Below are positions 24,440 to 35,408 of a stretch of 64,000 nucleotides of DNA, in pieces. The translations under genes were made by a program, and so were the position numbers. Source of the stretch: Lithodes maja (Eukaryota; Arthropoda; Malacostraca; Decapoda; Lithodidae); the NCBI GenBank assembly GCA_037953745.1, contig JBAKBP010003138.1, positions 77,001 to 141,000 on the forward strand, written 5' to 3'. Numbering within the stretch: the stretch's first letter is position 1; each line of letters begins with the position of its first letter. The notes under the pieces are model-generated. The model ran no database searches and was not told where the DNA came from. It saw only the letters and a program-made list of their open reading frames with translations.

Positions 24440-25040
24440 GTACCCGGTATATATATATATATTTGTTCTTTATTATTCCTGTTCCCCAGGCTGTCTAGCG
24501 GATCAGCCCCAAGGTCCCAAGCAAGCCCAAGGCCCATAATCGAGTATTTATATTATTATCATATTTTTTATTTTATTTATTTTATTTATATATACAGTAT
24601 AATATATAATATATATATATATTTTGTTTTGTTTTGTTTTTTCTTTATTATTCCTGTTCCCCAGGCTGTCTAGCGGATCAGCCCCAAGGTCCCGAGCAAG
24701 CCCAAGGCCCATAATCGAGTATTTATATTATTATTATATTTTTTATTTTATTTATTTTATTTATTATATTTATATATACAGTATATATATATATGTATAT
24801 ATAATATATATATATATATATACCCGGTATATATATATTTTTTTTTTCTTTTTAATTCCTGTTCCCCAGGGTGTCTAGCGGATCAGCCCCAAGGTCCCGA
24901 GCAAGACCAAGGCCCATAATCGAGTATTTATATTATTATTATATTTTTTATTTTATTTATATATTTATTTGATTTGATTTATTTCATTTTATTTATATTT
25001 TTATTTCATTTATTTTATATATATATTTATATAAATGTTG
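24440..25040. repeat. AT-rich modules with 'aaggcccataatcgagta'
   Basis: Three further copies of the module described at 19,640 lie in direct orientation, spaced about 180-200 bp and separated by (TA)n tracts. LINE-C therefore appears to have inserted between module copies, or the modules are its target-array remnants. No gene. Confidence 0.75.
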
Positions 25041-25102
25041 TACATTGTGGCAAAGATATACAACTGAATAAACATTCTCATATATTTACATAACAATAAC
25101 AA

Positions 25103-25577
25103 TGCATGGAAACAATTGCGCATAGCTCGCGAACCAATAAAGCTATATTATTTTTGTTTTCACCATTAGAAAGAGCATAATTTTCCGATGACGGTGATAT
25201 AAACAGTTATATACGTATCCGAGCAAATAAACCAATGCCGAGGTGGGGAACAGCTCGGAACCCGGCTAGCATTGGTGGAAAAGAGACGGGTGAAGCGTAA
25301 ATATTCGCATTTTGGCTCTTCATTTCAAATATTCATAGCGCAAAAAGTATTTGTCCTAGGAACTTCTAGTTTGTTTTATACTCATCAGCATTATTTGCCG
25401 TATTCATACAGCTTAAATTTAAAACCATACACTTCGTAGCAACGAAATAAATCGAAAATGTTATAAACCATATTTTTTTTATTTTTTTTTTCGGTCACTG
25501 CATGGAAACAATTGCGCAAACCAATTACGCTATATTATTTTTGTTTTCACCATTGGAAAGATTCTGGTGATATATTT
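25103..25577. repeat. Tandem repeat unit of about 400 bp (unit 1 and start of unit 2)
   Basis: The unit starts with 'gcatggaaacaattgcgca' at 25,103 and again at 25,500. It contains 'ttatatacgtatccgagc' and 'gcattatttgccgtattc'. Unit 2 continues on the far side of LINE-D from 26,828 to about 27,125, and a decayed third start follows. This is internal satellite-like DNA of the piggyBac-like element. Confidence 0.75.
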
Positions 25578-26827
25578 TTTTTTTTTTTTTTTTTCTATGT
25601 GATTGAGGGAGGCAAAAGGCATAACTGCCTATAGCGAGTGCCTCCCCCATAGTTGAAAGAGTGACAGGGCCAAAATCAAGGGACGTTCGAGCCAAAATGC
25701 CTGGACACACGGAGTTTGAAGCAATTTAAGTCATAGGAAGAGGGAAAGACTGATTCTGGGAGAGAGTTCCAGAGCTCAGATGTTGAGTAGAAGAAAGTTT
25801 GAGAGTAACGTTTCACTCTTGGGTTGGAGAGTTGCACAGAGTAGGGGTGGGATTGAGTTGCAAGACGGGTACCACGTGCCCTACGTAAAGGAGGTGGTAT
25901 GCACTGGGATAGCTCTGAGGAACACTGATTATTATAGTAGCGATAGAATAGCGAGAGAGATGCAACATTGCGGCGGAGACAGAGAGATTGCAGAGAGTTG
26001 GTGAGTGGACGGGAGTTAATGATACGAAAGGCCTTCCTTTCAACTTTGTCTAGGAGAGCGGTGTGAGAGGAACCTCCCCACACATGTGAACAATACTCAA
26101 TACAAGGGCGCACTATGCCCCTGTACAGAGCAAGAAGCTGTGCAGGGGAAAAGAACCCCCTAAGGCGGTTGAGCACACCCAGCTTCTGGGAGGCTGCCTT
26201 AGCAAGACTGGTAATATGGTCCTTCCAAATGAGAGCAGAAGAAAAAGAGACACTAAGAATATTGAGAGAAGATGAAGGGTTGATTTTTGTATTGTTGAAG
26301 AATAAGGGATAGTCCGCTGGGAGATCCTGACGGGTAGATAGATGGAGAAATTGGGTTTTGGAAGCATTAAAGTTAACAAGGTTTTCTCTGCCCCAATTGG
26401 AAATAGTATTTAGATCAGAATTTAAGAGTTCTATGGCTTCATTACGTTTGTCGTTGAGGGATTGCTGGCTGGGGCGTTCTGAAAAACTAATGGAGTAGTG
26501 TAAGGTTGAGTCGTCTGCGTATGAATGGATGGGAATTAAGGTACAGTTAAGGAGATCATTTATAAAAATTAGAAAGAGAATAGGAGATAGGACAGAGCCC
26601 TGAGGAACACCGGAGTTTATAGGGTGAGGAAGTGAACAATGGCCGTCCACAACCGCAGCTATGGAACGGCCGGAAAGGAAATTAGAGACAAAGGCACAGA
26701 TGGAGGGATAGAAACCGAAGGAGGGTAGTTTAGAAATTAAAGATTTATGCCAGACTCTATCGAAGGCTTTCGATATGTCAAGTGCAATAGAAAAAGTCTC
26801 ACCGAAGTCCCGAAAGGAGGATGACCA
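25578..26827 (-). mobile_element. LINE-D: 5'-truncated non-LTR element with poly-A tail
   Basis: A minus-strand insertion within unit 2 of the 400-bp repeat. Its poly-A tail appears as a T run at about 25,577-25,594, and its 5' end is truncated at about 26,827, where the repeat unit resumes. Unit 1 provides the uninterrupted sequence for comparison. Confidence 0.8.
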
Positions 26828-26830
26828 GTT
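25676..26830 (-). pseudogene. LINE-D reverse transcriptase (truncated, open)
   Basis: About 385 codons of uninterrupted RT: motif A 'IALDISKAFDRVWH', 'GVPQGSVLSPILF', catalytic 'YADD' (in 'SYADDSTLHYS'), then the thumb and a C-terminal Cys-poor tail. The family differs from LINE-A, LINE-B and LINE-C. The N-terminal part and endonuclease are missing through 5' truncation, but the remaining frame is intact, which indicates recent insertion. Codons upstream of about 26,827 belong to the repeat unit. Confidence 0.85.
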
Positions 26831-27515
26831 ATATACGTATCCGAGCAAATAACGCAACCACGAGGTGGGGAACAGCTCGGAACCCGGCTAACATCGCCGG
26901 AACAGAGATGGGTGAAGCATGAATATTCGCATTTTGGCTCTTCATTTCAAATATTCATAGCCCAAAAAGTATTTGTCCTAGGAACTTCTAGTTTGTTTTA
27001 TACTCATCAGCATTATTTGCCGTATTCATACAGCCTAAATTTAAAACCATACACTTGGTAGCAACAAAATAAATCAAAAATGTTATAAACCATATCAATA
27101 AAAAAAAATAAAAAAAAATCGGTCACTGCTTGAGAACTATTGAAGATAAACAATTTCTGTTTTCAGATTTGGAAAGAGGAGAAAAAATACTATTATTTGA
27201 GCAAATAAAAATATATGGTCATCACTCACAATTTAGAGCTAGGACGGTGTGAAGACAATTGCATGGGAAATAATTGTATTCCGGACTCATTTACACTTTC
27301 ATATTTCGATTTATTTAAAAATGTTTTTGTTTTATCATGTACTATATATATTCCTCTTTCCATTGACATATGATACATCACAATAAACAGCATTCTGGTG
27401 GATGAAAATACAGAAAAACACAAGGCTTCGAAAACTCGCCCAGCCTGATATTTCATGGCAAATTAGAGAATGTCTTACCATAAGTTAGATAATTAAGTTG
27501 CTGGATGCGGGAGGG

Positions 27516-28020
27516 TTAATTAAGCCCCCCCCCCCCCCCAAAGTGATTTCTCGCAAATTCCTCCTCTGTTCCGCGTGGCCCAAAGAGTGCATTTCTTACA
27601 AGACGTTTTTTTTTTTCTTGACTGTCACTGTTTTCATTGGCTGTGTGTCTTCTACCTAAGCCTCGTACTCCTTAAAGGACAGTTTGACGTGGTCATTCTC
27701 GGTGATAGCTATGGTGCCAGCTACTATGGGTACATCCTCAACTTCGGCAGGTGACGTTGCTTTATTTTTCTGCAAAATAGTTCAATGTTCATTTGAAATA
27801 TGTCTAATTAATGATTCAAAATATATACAATAAAAGTTGTACTGTTTTAGTTGGCATATATTATTTACAAATGCATTACAAGGTTTCTTTACTTTAAAGT
27901 GAATTGCTTTTATTGCTTTAATGTTTGGCCTATTATTAAGAAAATAATTGAATTATGGAAAAGCAAACCTTACGTACGTGTCTGAGGAGTTCCTGGTATT
28001 CCATGGAGTCTTTGTTTTTT
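27516..28020 (-). pseudogene. Recombinase 5' exon remainder and spacer (copy 2)
   Basis: Continuation of the helical exon after the piggyBac-like insertion. A poly-C tract at 27,525-27,539 (a G run on the coding strand) disturbs the frame, then the 5' part parallels 16,030-16,126. From about 27,640 it matches the intron-like spacer at 16,130-16,520. Confidence 0.6.
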
Positions 28021-28032
28021 TTTTAACATTTC

Positions 28033-28347
28033 TTAAGTGCATATTGATCCGTTTAACTGATTTTGGGCACAAGGGACAATCATATAGTTTTGTTTTTCAT
28101 TTCTTGGTGGCAGGGACCTTTTCCTAGAGAACCTATTCGCTGCAGCTAAAACATTCTCTCTATCGTCGTTAGTTAGGTACGAGTGGCAAATGTCCATGTG
28201 CTTCCATAGGTTGACCGATTCGCTGTAGCAACCGGCGACTGGGCATGGTCTGCCCGGTGTCTTTGTTGTCTTGCAGATCATTCTGGGATATTTACGATTT
28301 CGGCCTTTGTTTGCATTTAGAAATTTTCTTGCACACTGCCACTGCAA
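28033..28347 (-). CDS. C2H2-type zinc-finger exon of recombinase gene family (second copy)
   Basis: Nearly identical to 16,528-16,839, with the same finger ('RPCPVAGCYSESVNLWKHMD') and basic flanks. Upstream of it (28,381-28,569, minus) an open stretch reads 'MKKLVLQSLHARVHATKHL' and a Lys/Glu-rich helix up to a stop. This stretch is absent from the first copy and may be the true first exon. Confidence 0.55.
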   Translation of the reverse strand: MQWQCARKFLNANKGRNRKYPRMICKTTKTPGRPCPVAGCYSESVNLWKHMDICHSYLTNDDRENVLAAANRFSRKRSLPPRNEKQNYMIVPCAQNQLNGSICT

Positions 28348-28380
28348 GAGTGTAGTATTTTTTTCTCGGTCTTTCTTTTT

Positions 28381-28569
28381 CTACAGTAGTTCTTCTAGTT
28401 CAGTTGTTTTCTTTTCTATTTCGTGGTCGTATAAATGGTTAATAGTCCGTAAAGTCTTAGTTTTGCGGACACGACCGATCTCCTCGTCCAGTTGTCGTCT
28501 ATGCTGTAGAGAGAGGTGCTTCGTCGCATGTACTCGGGCATGTAGACTTTGAAGTACCAGCTTTTTCAA
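28381..28569 (-). CDS. Possible first exon of recombinase gene copy 2
   Basis: 62 codons starting 'MKKLVLQSLHARVHATKHL' and continuing as a charged, probably coiled-coil helix ending 'EIEKKTTELEELL'. It lies just upstream of the zinc-finger exon, with an acceptor-like 'cactcttgcag' between them. I cannot confirm the splice. Confidence 0.35.
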   Translation of the reverse strand: MKKLVLQSLHARVHATKHLSLQHRRQLDEEIGRVRKTKTLRTINHLYDHEIEKKTTELEELL

Positions 28570-28714
28570 TTAATCAATCCTCTCTTCTGTTAATTCTGTG
28601 TAGGAAAGGAAAATTCTTTGAAATACTAGATTACTGTACAATTATTAGGAACATAAACATACAACACATCGCAAGTATTACACATGGAAGGAATGTGTAA
28701 GAGATTATGGGTCT

Positions 28715-29269
28715 GTGGGTTCAAGGATTGTGTGGGTGAGACTGAAAGTAGGAATACAAACGTGGGTGATTGTGTGTGTGTGTGTGTATGCCCCGACAGA
28801 GGATCAACTTGAAAGCAAGAAAGAGGATTTCTGGATGAATGCAGAGGCGTGCCTGGAGAAGTTTGACAAGAACGAAAGAATATTTCTGATTGGGGATATG
28901 AATGGTAAGGTGGGTGATAGGAAAATTGAGGGAGTGGTGGGAGGGTGGGGGGTACCATCAGAGGTGAACGGGAATGGTAGTGCACTTGTGGACGTATGTG
29001 TGGGGAGGAGGCTGTGGATAGCCAACACCTTCTTTCGACACAGAAAGATCCACAGGTACACGTGGAAACGGGTGATCATGAAGGATAAGACAGTGGTGGA
29101 AAGAAAGTCATTGATTGATTATGTATGTGTCGATGAACGAATGAAGAAATCTGTGATGGATGCTAGGGCGTATAGGGGTATTGGAGGGAGTCTGTCGGAC
29201 CAATATGTAGTAGTAGCTAAGGTTAGGATACAAAATAAGTGGGTGAGGAGAGCTGGAGGGAGGCGATAG
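28715..29269 (+). pseudogene. LINE-B endonuclease domain (open, altered active site)
   Basis: 184 codons of an EEP-type endonuclease: 'WVIVCVCVYAPTEDQ', 'IFLIGDMNGKVGD', 'IDYVCVDERMKKSV' and the C-terminal catalytic box. In that box the expected His is Gln ('SDQYVVVAKV'), while copy 1 keeps 'SDHYVVVAKV'. The fold appears complete, but the nuclease should be inactive if the assignment of that His is right. Confidence 0.7.
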
Positions 29270-30139
29270 GAAGGTGGAATGGTGAGGAGGGTGGAGAGGT
29301 TGCAGGAGGAGGAAATCAGGGAAGAGTACAGGAGAGCAGTAGAAAGACGACTAGGTGGGTTCGACCTGGAAGTTATGGCGGAAGTGGAAGAGATGAGCAA
29401 GGTGTTTAAGTATGAGATCTGTGCAGCATGTGAGGAGGGGATGTGGAGTGAGGAGAAGAGGGAGGGGAGTGAAAGATACAGCATGGTGGACAGAAGAAGT
29501 AAACACATCTGTGGAAGACAAGAAGAAAGCATATAGAGAGTGGTTGGGTAGTAGAGGGAATGAAGCTTTCGAGAGACAGAAACGAACCAGGTATATGGAG
29601 AGAAAAAGGGTGGTGAAGAGAAGAGTGAAGGAAAGTAAAAGCAGAGTAGATGAAGAATTTGGAAGGAATCTGAGTGTAAAAATGGAGGGAGAGTAAGAAA
29701 CTGTTCTGGAAAGAAGTCAAGAAAGTTATGGAGAGTCGAAAAATGGAGGGAGGATTTCAATGAGTTGCTAAATGTAAGGAATGAAGAGCCAGCAAACATA
29801 GTTGGATATGGTATGGGAGGGAGAAGAGAAGTAGTGGAGGAGGAGGTGGGGATCAGAAGTGTGGGAAGCCATGACAAGAGTGAAGTTGGGGAAAGCATCA
29901 GGAACAGATGGAGGGTGTGGGGAAATGTTGAAATATGGTGGTGAGATAGTGATCGAACGGGTATGGAAGATGTGCAAACTAGCATGGAAGAAGGGGAGTG
30001 CACCCGATGACTGGAAGACTGGCATAATAGTCCCTCTATATAAGGACAAAGGGGAAAGAGGAGTGTGTGGTAACCACCGAGGAGTATGTCTTCTAAGCGT
30101 AGTAGGTTAGGTATACAGTAGGGTAGTGATTGAGAGAGT

Positions 30140-30862
30140 GAGAGTGAGAATGGAGAAATGGATAGGCGACGAGCAGGGAGGTTTTCGGAAGGGAAGAGGA
30201 TGTGTAGATCAGATTTTTACCCTGAAGGGTGTGGTGGAGAAATATCTGGAGAAGAAACAATAGGTGTATATTGCCTTTACGGACTTGGAGAAGGCCTATG
30301 ACAGAGTGGATAGAGAAAGTTTGTGGAATGTACTTAGAATAAACGGAGTAGATGGCAAGTGGCTGAAAGCAGTGCAGGGCATGTATGAGGGTGCAAAGGC
30401 GGCAGTACGTGTGGAGAGTGAGCAGAGCGAGTTCTTTGACCTGAATGTTGGTTGGAAACAGGGGTGTATGATGTCCCCGTGGTTGTTTACTGTATATATA
30501 TGGATGGAGTCATGAAAGAAATACTATCAAGAGCAGTGGATGTTGGTGTATCGCTGAAAAGGGAGGGAATTGAGTGGAAGCTACCTATACTGCAGTTTGT
30601 GGATGATAAAGTTCTGATGAGTGATAATGAATGGGAGTTGCAGGGTCTGGTAAATGAGTGTGGAGCAGTGTGTGAAAAACTGAATTTGAAGGTAAATGCG
30701 GGGAAGAGCAAGGTTATGGTCTTCGAAAGGGGTGAAGTCACAGAGTGTGAGGTGAAGCTGAACGGTCAGGCTATGGATTTCATCATCTCTTTTAATTATC
30801 TGGGCAGTGTGTTGAGGAAAGATGGGACTGTGGATGAAGAAGTGCGGGAGAGGGTACAATAG
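30140..30862 (+). pseudogene. LINE-B reverse transcriptase (broken), copy 2
   Basis: RT palm pieces at 30,264-30,515 and 30,452-30,862 in different frames. 'TDLEKAYDRVDRESLW' and 'GWKQGCMMSPWLF' are kept. The catalytic motif reads 'FVDDKVLMSDNEWEL', so the usual Ala before the Asp pair is Val. An in-frame TAG lies at about 30,260 and another stop at 30,860. Non-functional. Confidence 0.75.
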
Positions 30863-30944
30863 GGGAAGAGGGTTGTAGGAACGCTGAAAGCAGTACCAAG
30901 AAATAGGGTGGTCAGTATGGAAGCGAAGAAATCCTAGCAGGTTC

Positions 30945-32925
30945 AAACGCAACACACTTTACGAAGCACGGGGGAGGTACATTTTCCCGGTGAGATGCCC
31001 TCGAACATAGTACGACGAAATGCGAATATGCAGTATACTTACAACAAAACTGTGTTCGACGGCCGTAATCGCAATAGAGGGAGCTGGTGGCAGAAATTTC
31101 ACCATGGGGGACGAATGGAACACCTCGAAGGTGTGTCCTCGTTGTTAGGTAGATGCTTCCTGTCCGAAGGCCAGTTACTGACTGACCTGAATCAAGAAAT
31201 GTTCCCTAATAATAACTAGCCTTTGGTTCAAAGCACTAGCCGGTATCCTGTACACGTAAACGAAGCACTAGACAATACCCTTATGAACGAAGCACCTAGA
31301 GTCCTAGACGGTACCCTGTCCAGATGAACGAAACAACCGTGCCCAAATGGAAGACGCACTAGACGGTACCCTGCCATTCTCGAAAACAAAAACAAATTAT
31401 ATATAACATTTTCCACACACGGAGAGCCAATAATTGAAGTCTCTATTCACAATGCTCCCTAATATTTTTATTCCTGACAGGCCAGTTGCAAAACGACTAC
31501 TATACGAAGCATGACCTAGGCGTATGACGTACTATACGAAGCATGGCGTAGGTGTAACGACGTACTGTACGAAGCATTGATTAGGTGACCAACACACTTT
31601 ACGAAGCATTGGGGGAGGTACATGTTCCTGTGAAATACCCTCGAACATTTCCTCAGCCGTCATCGAGAAATGATGGAGAGTCGCTCTTCGAAAAATTTAG
31701 CTTTTTCTCGAAAAAAGATTGTTTGTAATTTGTCCATGACGAAATGTTTCACACGCACAAATTTAGACCCTCCGGAAAAAAGGTTCACCGCCGATTCAAG
31801 TTGCATAGCAGATTTTTCTTTTTTGGTGATTCGTCTGCCTGGGGTTGTCGGAGCTCTCGAATCGAAGTATTTCCGATCGCTCCCAAAGCCCACCAACTCA
31901 CGTTGGACAGCAGAAGATCGCCTACATTTTTGTGTGAAAAATCACATGCTTTTCCAAGAAAGATAATTTTGTCGCTATTTTTCAACATTTATCGATGTAA
32001 TGTACGAAGCATGGCCTCGTTTAACGACGCAATCGAAGCATCGCATCGATGAACGACGGAAAATACGAAGCATCGCCTCGGTAAACGACGCAATATACGA
32101 AGCATAGCCTTGGTGAGCATGATCAAATTTTCACAACTGGAAATCAACTGTGATTGCCTCTATCAAAAAATCGTACTCTGAGTACGGAATACTTAAAATC
32201 CCGCCAGTGGCGGGAGAATTGCCGTCACCACTCAACGGTAAAATGGACAAAAAATACAATTTTCCCTACCAATAAATGCCTACAGTGGCCGATAGAGGCG
32301 CTGAACGCAAGGTTTACCGCGACGCCTTGTCGGAAATGGGCGACGTCGCGGAGCTATCCACCCTCCCTCTCCTTCAACAATTCTATAATATATGCAGTTA
32401 ATCGAAATTTCTGTAGCTGGCACATACTTTGGTCTATGCATACTTTTGTTGTATTTGTTTTATATATTATAATAACATATTATAAAATCACCCATATTCA
32501 TAAATAATGTATATATTTTTATTTACAATAAAAAGTCAGCAGGTATTTTCCCGCCATTTTTGTTACGATATAATTTATCAGCTTATATGTTTGTAGTCAG
32601 TATCACTATCAGCTGCATATGGACTTTCCCTTATCATATATCATATACTGTATAATAAAAACTTAGTAGAATCACACACAAATTGAGATAAACTGTGCAT
32701 ATCCTAGGTGTTGGGTATAGTGATGTCTACAGTCGTATCTCTGGCGATAGTTCAGAAGCGTCCACCAGAGGTCTCAAAGGAATTGTTGGTAGGGAGAGTT
32801 ATTGTTTGTTGTTTTTATTATATATATTACAGAATATAAAAATACATTATTTTTTCACACACAAGAAATATATTCACACTCAAAATATTAGATGGATACA
32901 AAACCTCAGGTCGGCCATCGTGGAT
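30945..32925. repeat. Virus-type repeat region, copy 2
   Basis: Near-identical partner of 4,553-6,510, including the 'tacgaagcat' motifs (about 31,503, 31,534, 31,569 and 32,005-32,110) and the 230-bp block at 31,660-31,895. Differences are scattered substitutions and small indels. The match ends at 'catcgtgga' (32,924). Confidence 0.8.
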
Positions 32926-32969
32926 GTGGTAGAGGGAGGTTGTCGCTGTGTCCCAGTGTAAAGTTTTGT

Positions 32970-33650
32970 TCTATCTATCTATTGCCTGACGCCGCGATCC
33001 TCGAAGGGGTGGCCACGAACCTTGCTCTTCCCCGCATTTACCTTTAAATTCCGTTTTTCACACACTGTTCTAAACTAATTTACCAGACCCTGCAACTCCC
33101 ATTCATTATCACTCATCAGAACTGTATCATCCGAAAACAGCAGTATAGGTAGCTTCCACTCAATTCCCTCCCTTTTCAGCGATACACCAACATCCACTGC
33201 TCTTGATAGTATTTCTTTCATGACTCCATCCATATATACATTAAACCACCACGGGGACATCACACACCCCTGTTTCCAACCAACATTCAGGTCAAAGAAC
33301 TCGCTCTGCTCACTCTCCACACGTACTGCCGCCTTTGCACCCTCATACATGCCCTGCACTGCTTTCAGTCACTTGCCATCTACTCCGTATATTCTCAGTA
33401 CTTTCCACAAACCTTCTCTATCCATTCTGTCATAGGCCTTCTCCAAGTCCGTAAAGGCAACATACACCTTTTGTTTCTTCTCCAGATATTTCTCCACCAC
33501 ACACTTTCCGGGTAAATATCTGATCTACACATCCTCTTCCCTTCCGAAAACCTCCCGGCTCGTCCGTCGCCTATCCATTTCTCCGTTGTCATTCTCTCAC
33601 TCTCTCAATCACTACCCTACTGTATACCTACCTTACTACGCTCAGAAGAC
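32970..33650 (-). mobile_element. LINE-B 3' fragment with 10-bp target duplication
   Basis: An inverted, 5'-truncated LINE-B piece flanked by perfect direct repeats 'aaagttttgt' at 32,960-32,969 and 33,651-33,660. Its 3' end is a TCTA/TAGA repeat at about 32,970-32,983. It contains RT remnants ('YEGAKAAVRVESEQSEF', 'FSDDTVLMSDNEWEL'). This gives the true 3' end of LINE-B. Confidence 0.85.
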
Positions 33651-33730
33651 AAAGTTTTGTCATTTGCCCGCTAAAGGGTTAAAATGATTATTGAAGACTT
33701 TAGCACGAAGATGGCGTTACTTAGGTAGTA

Positions 33731-35367
33731 ATGGAGGTGTGGTGTAGCGGGGGTCATAGGGGGGTGCTGGGACCCCTACCACTGGTGCTGCTGTTCTCCT
33801 TCTGTCTGACGGTTGCTTCAGCTGCACACGCCTTCCTCACCGACCTGACCCCGCGCTCCCTCAGTTTCCCAGATGAGGTGGAGTCCCAGGTGTTCGCGGG
33901 CAACAAGAGTGAGAGGGACTACTTCAGACAATTGCAGAGGGTTGGCGATTCCCTCCTTATTGGTGCAAAAAATATCGTTTACAATATAAGTGTAAATGAT
34001 TTACAGGAGAATTTGAGCCAACGGATCGTGTGGTTCTCCAAAGAGCACGACACTTCTGTGTGCTTCAATAAGGGCAAGTCTGTGGACGAGTGTCAGAACT
34101 ACATTCGAATATTAGCCATGGAGGGTGAGGGACGGTTCCTGGTGTGTGGAACCAATGCCTACAAGCCTTTGTGTCGGCATTATGCGCACCAGACTGATGG
34201 CAGTTTTAACTTTACAGAAGTTAATGGGGTGTGGAAATGCCCCTATGATCCCAGACACGACTCCACCTTCGTTTATGTTGATGGAGAGTTGTATGCCGGC
34301 ACAGTGGCGGACTTCCAGGGTACCATACCTCTCATCTTCAGGGACCCTCTCAAAACAGACCAGAGCGACTACAAACAACTCAATGCGCCGCACTTTGTGC
34401 ACTCGTTCGACTACAAAGACTTCGTATTCTACTTCTTCCGGGAGACGGCGGTAGAGTACATGAACTGCGGGAAGCGGGTGTACTCGCGGGTGGGGCGAGT
34501 ATGCAAGTCGGACAGAGGGGGAGGGCCGGCAAGGTTCAAGACTTTCTGGACGTCATTCCTCAAGAGTCGGCTGAACTGCTCAGTGCCGGGAGAGTACCCC
34601 TTCTACTTTGATGAGATACAGTCGACAACGGACGTCATCTCGGGCGTCTATGGCGGGGAGAATCTTGAGATCATCTACGCAGTCTTCACCACGCCGCCCA
34701 ACTCCATCCCAGGCTCGGCCGTCTGTGCCTTCTCCATGCAGTCAATCCTGGACACATTCGAGTCGTCCTTCAAGGAACAGGAGGACATGAACTCGAACTG
34801 GCTGCCTGTGCGGACAAACAATGTCCCAGAGCCACGACCAGGAAGCTGCGTGGAGAACAGTCAGACGTTGCCAGAGTATAACATTAACTTCGCCAAGACT
34901 CGTCCCCTCATGGACGAGGCCGTACCTGCCTTCCTCGGCCACCCACTTTTCATGAAGGCATCGTTCGAGTACCGATTCTCGAAGCTAGTGGTGGCTCTCC
35001 AGGTAACCTTTCTGGATGGCAAGACGGTTGACGTTCTGTTCGTCGCAACCGACACTAGCGTTTTCTTCAAAGCCATCAACACACGGGCCATCCAGGGCTC
35101 TAGCATCAAGCCAGTGATCATCGAGGAGATCCATGTGTTCGAGCATCCGGTGCGGATTGTGAACCTTCAGTTGGCTTCACCCAGCAATGGAGAGAGTCGG
35201 CTCATCATTATCACCGATGATGAGGTCAAGTCCATCCCGCTACACCGCTGTCAGAAGGCCAACACTTGCAGTTCATGCGTGGGGTTACAAGATCCATTCT
35301 GCGCATGGTACAAGGACGAAGGACGGTGCAACGCCGTACTGGGCGTCACGGGTGCAGCGCTACAGCA

Positions 35368-35408
<41 letters not shown>

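Larger units (their letters stand above)
19020..27515. mobile_element. piggyBac-like element with 12-bp TIRs and TTAA duplication
   Basis: Perfect terminal inverted repeats: CCCTCCCGCATC at 19,020-19,031 and GATGCGGGAGGG at 27,504-27,515. TTAA flanks both ends (19,016-19,019 and 27,516-27,519). The empty site is preserved in the paralogous recombinase exons, for example around 16,003-16,020, where one TTAA replaces the whole insertion. TTAA duplication with CCC-type ends is the hallmark of the piggyBac superfamily. A subterminal repeat 'tcataa(c/t)gccac' occurs twice at 19,049-19,104. No piggyBac transposase ORF is visible, so the element is non-autonomous. Most of its length is later insertions (LINE-C, LINE-D) and AT-rich modules. 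Confidence 0.85.
28685..30945 (+). mobile_element. LINE-B copy 2 (no LINE-A insertion)
   Basis: Second copy of the LINE-B element, collinear with 118-4,555 but lacking LINE-A. It shows the empty site at about 29,369-29,400. It carries the endonuclease (28,715-29,269) and a broken RT. A deletion of about 100 bp near 29,728 removes sequence present at about 3,260-3,340 of copy 1. Confidence 0.85.
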
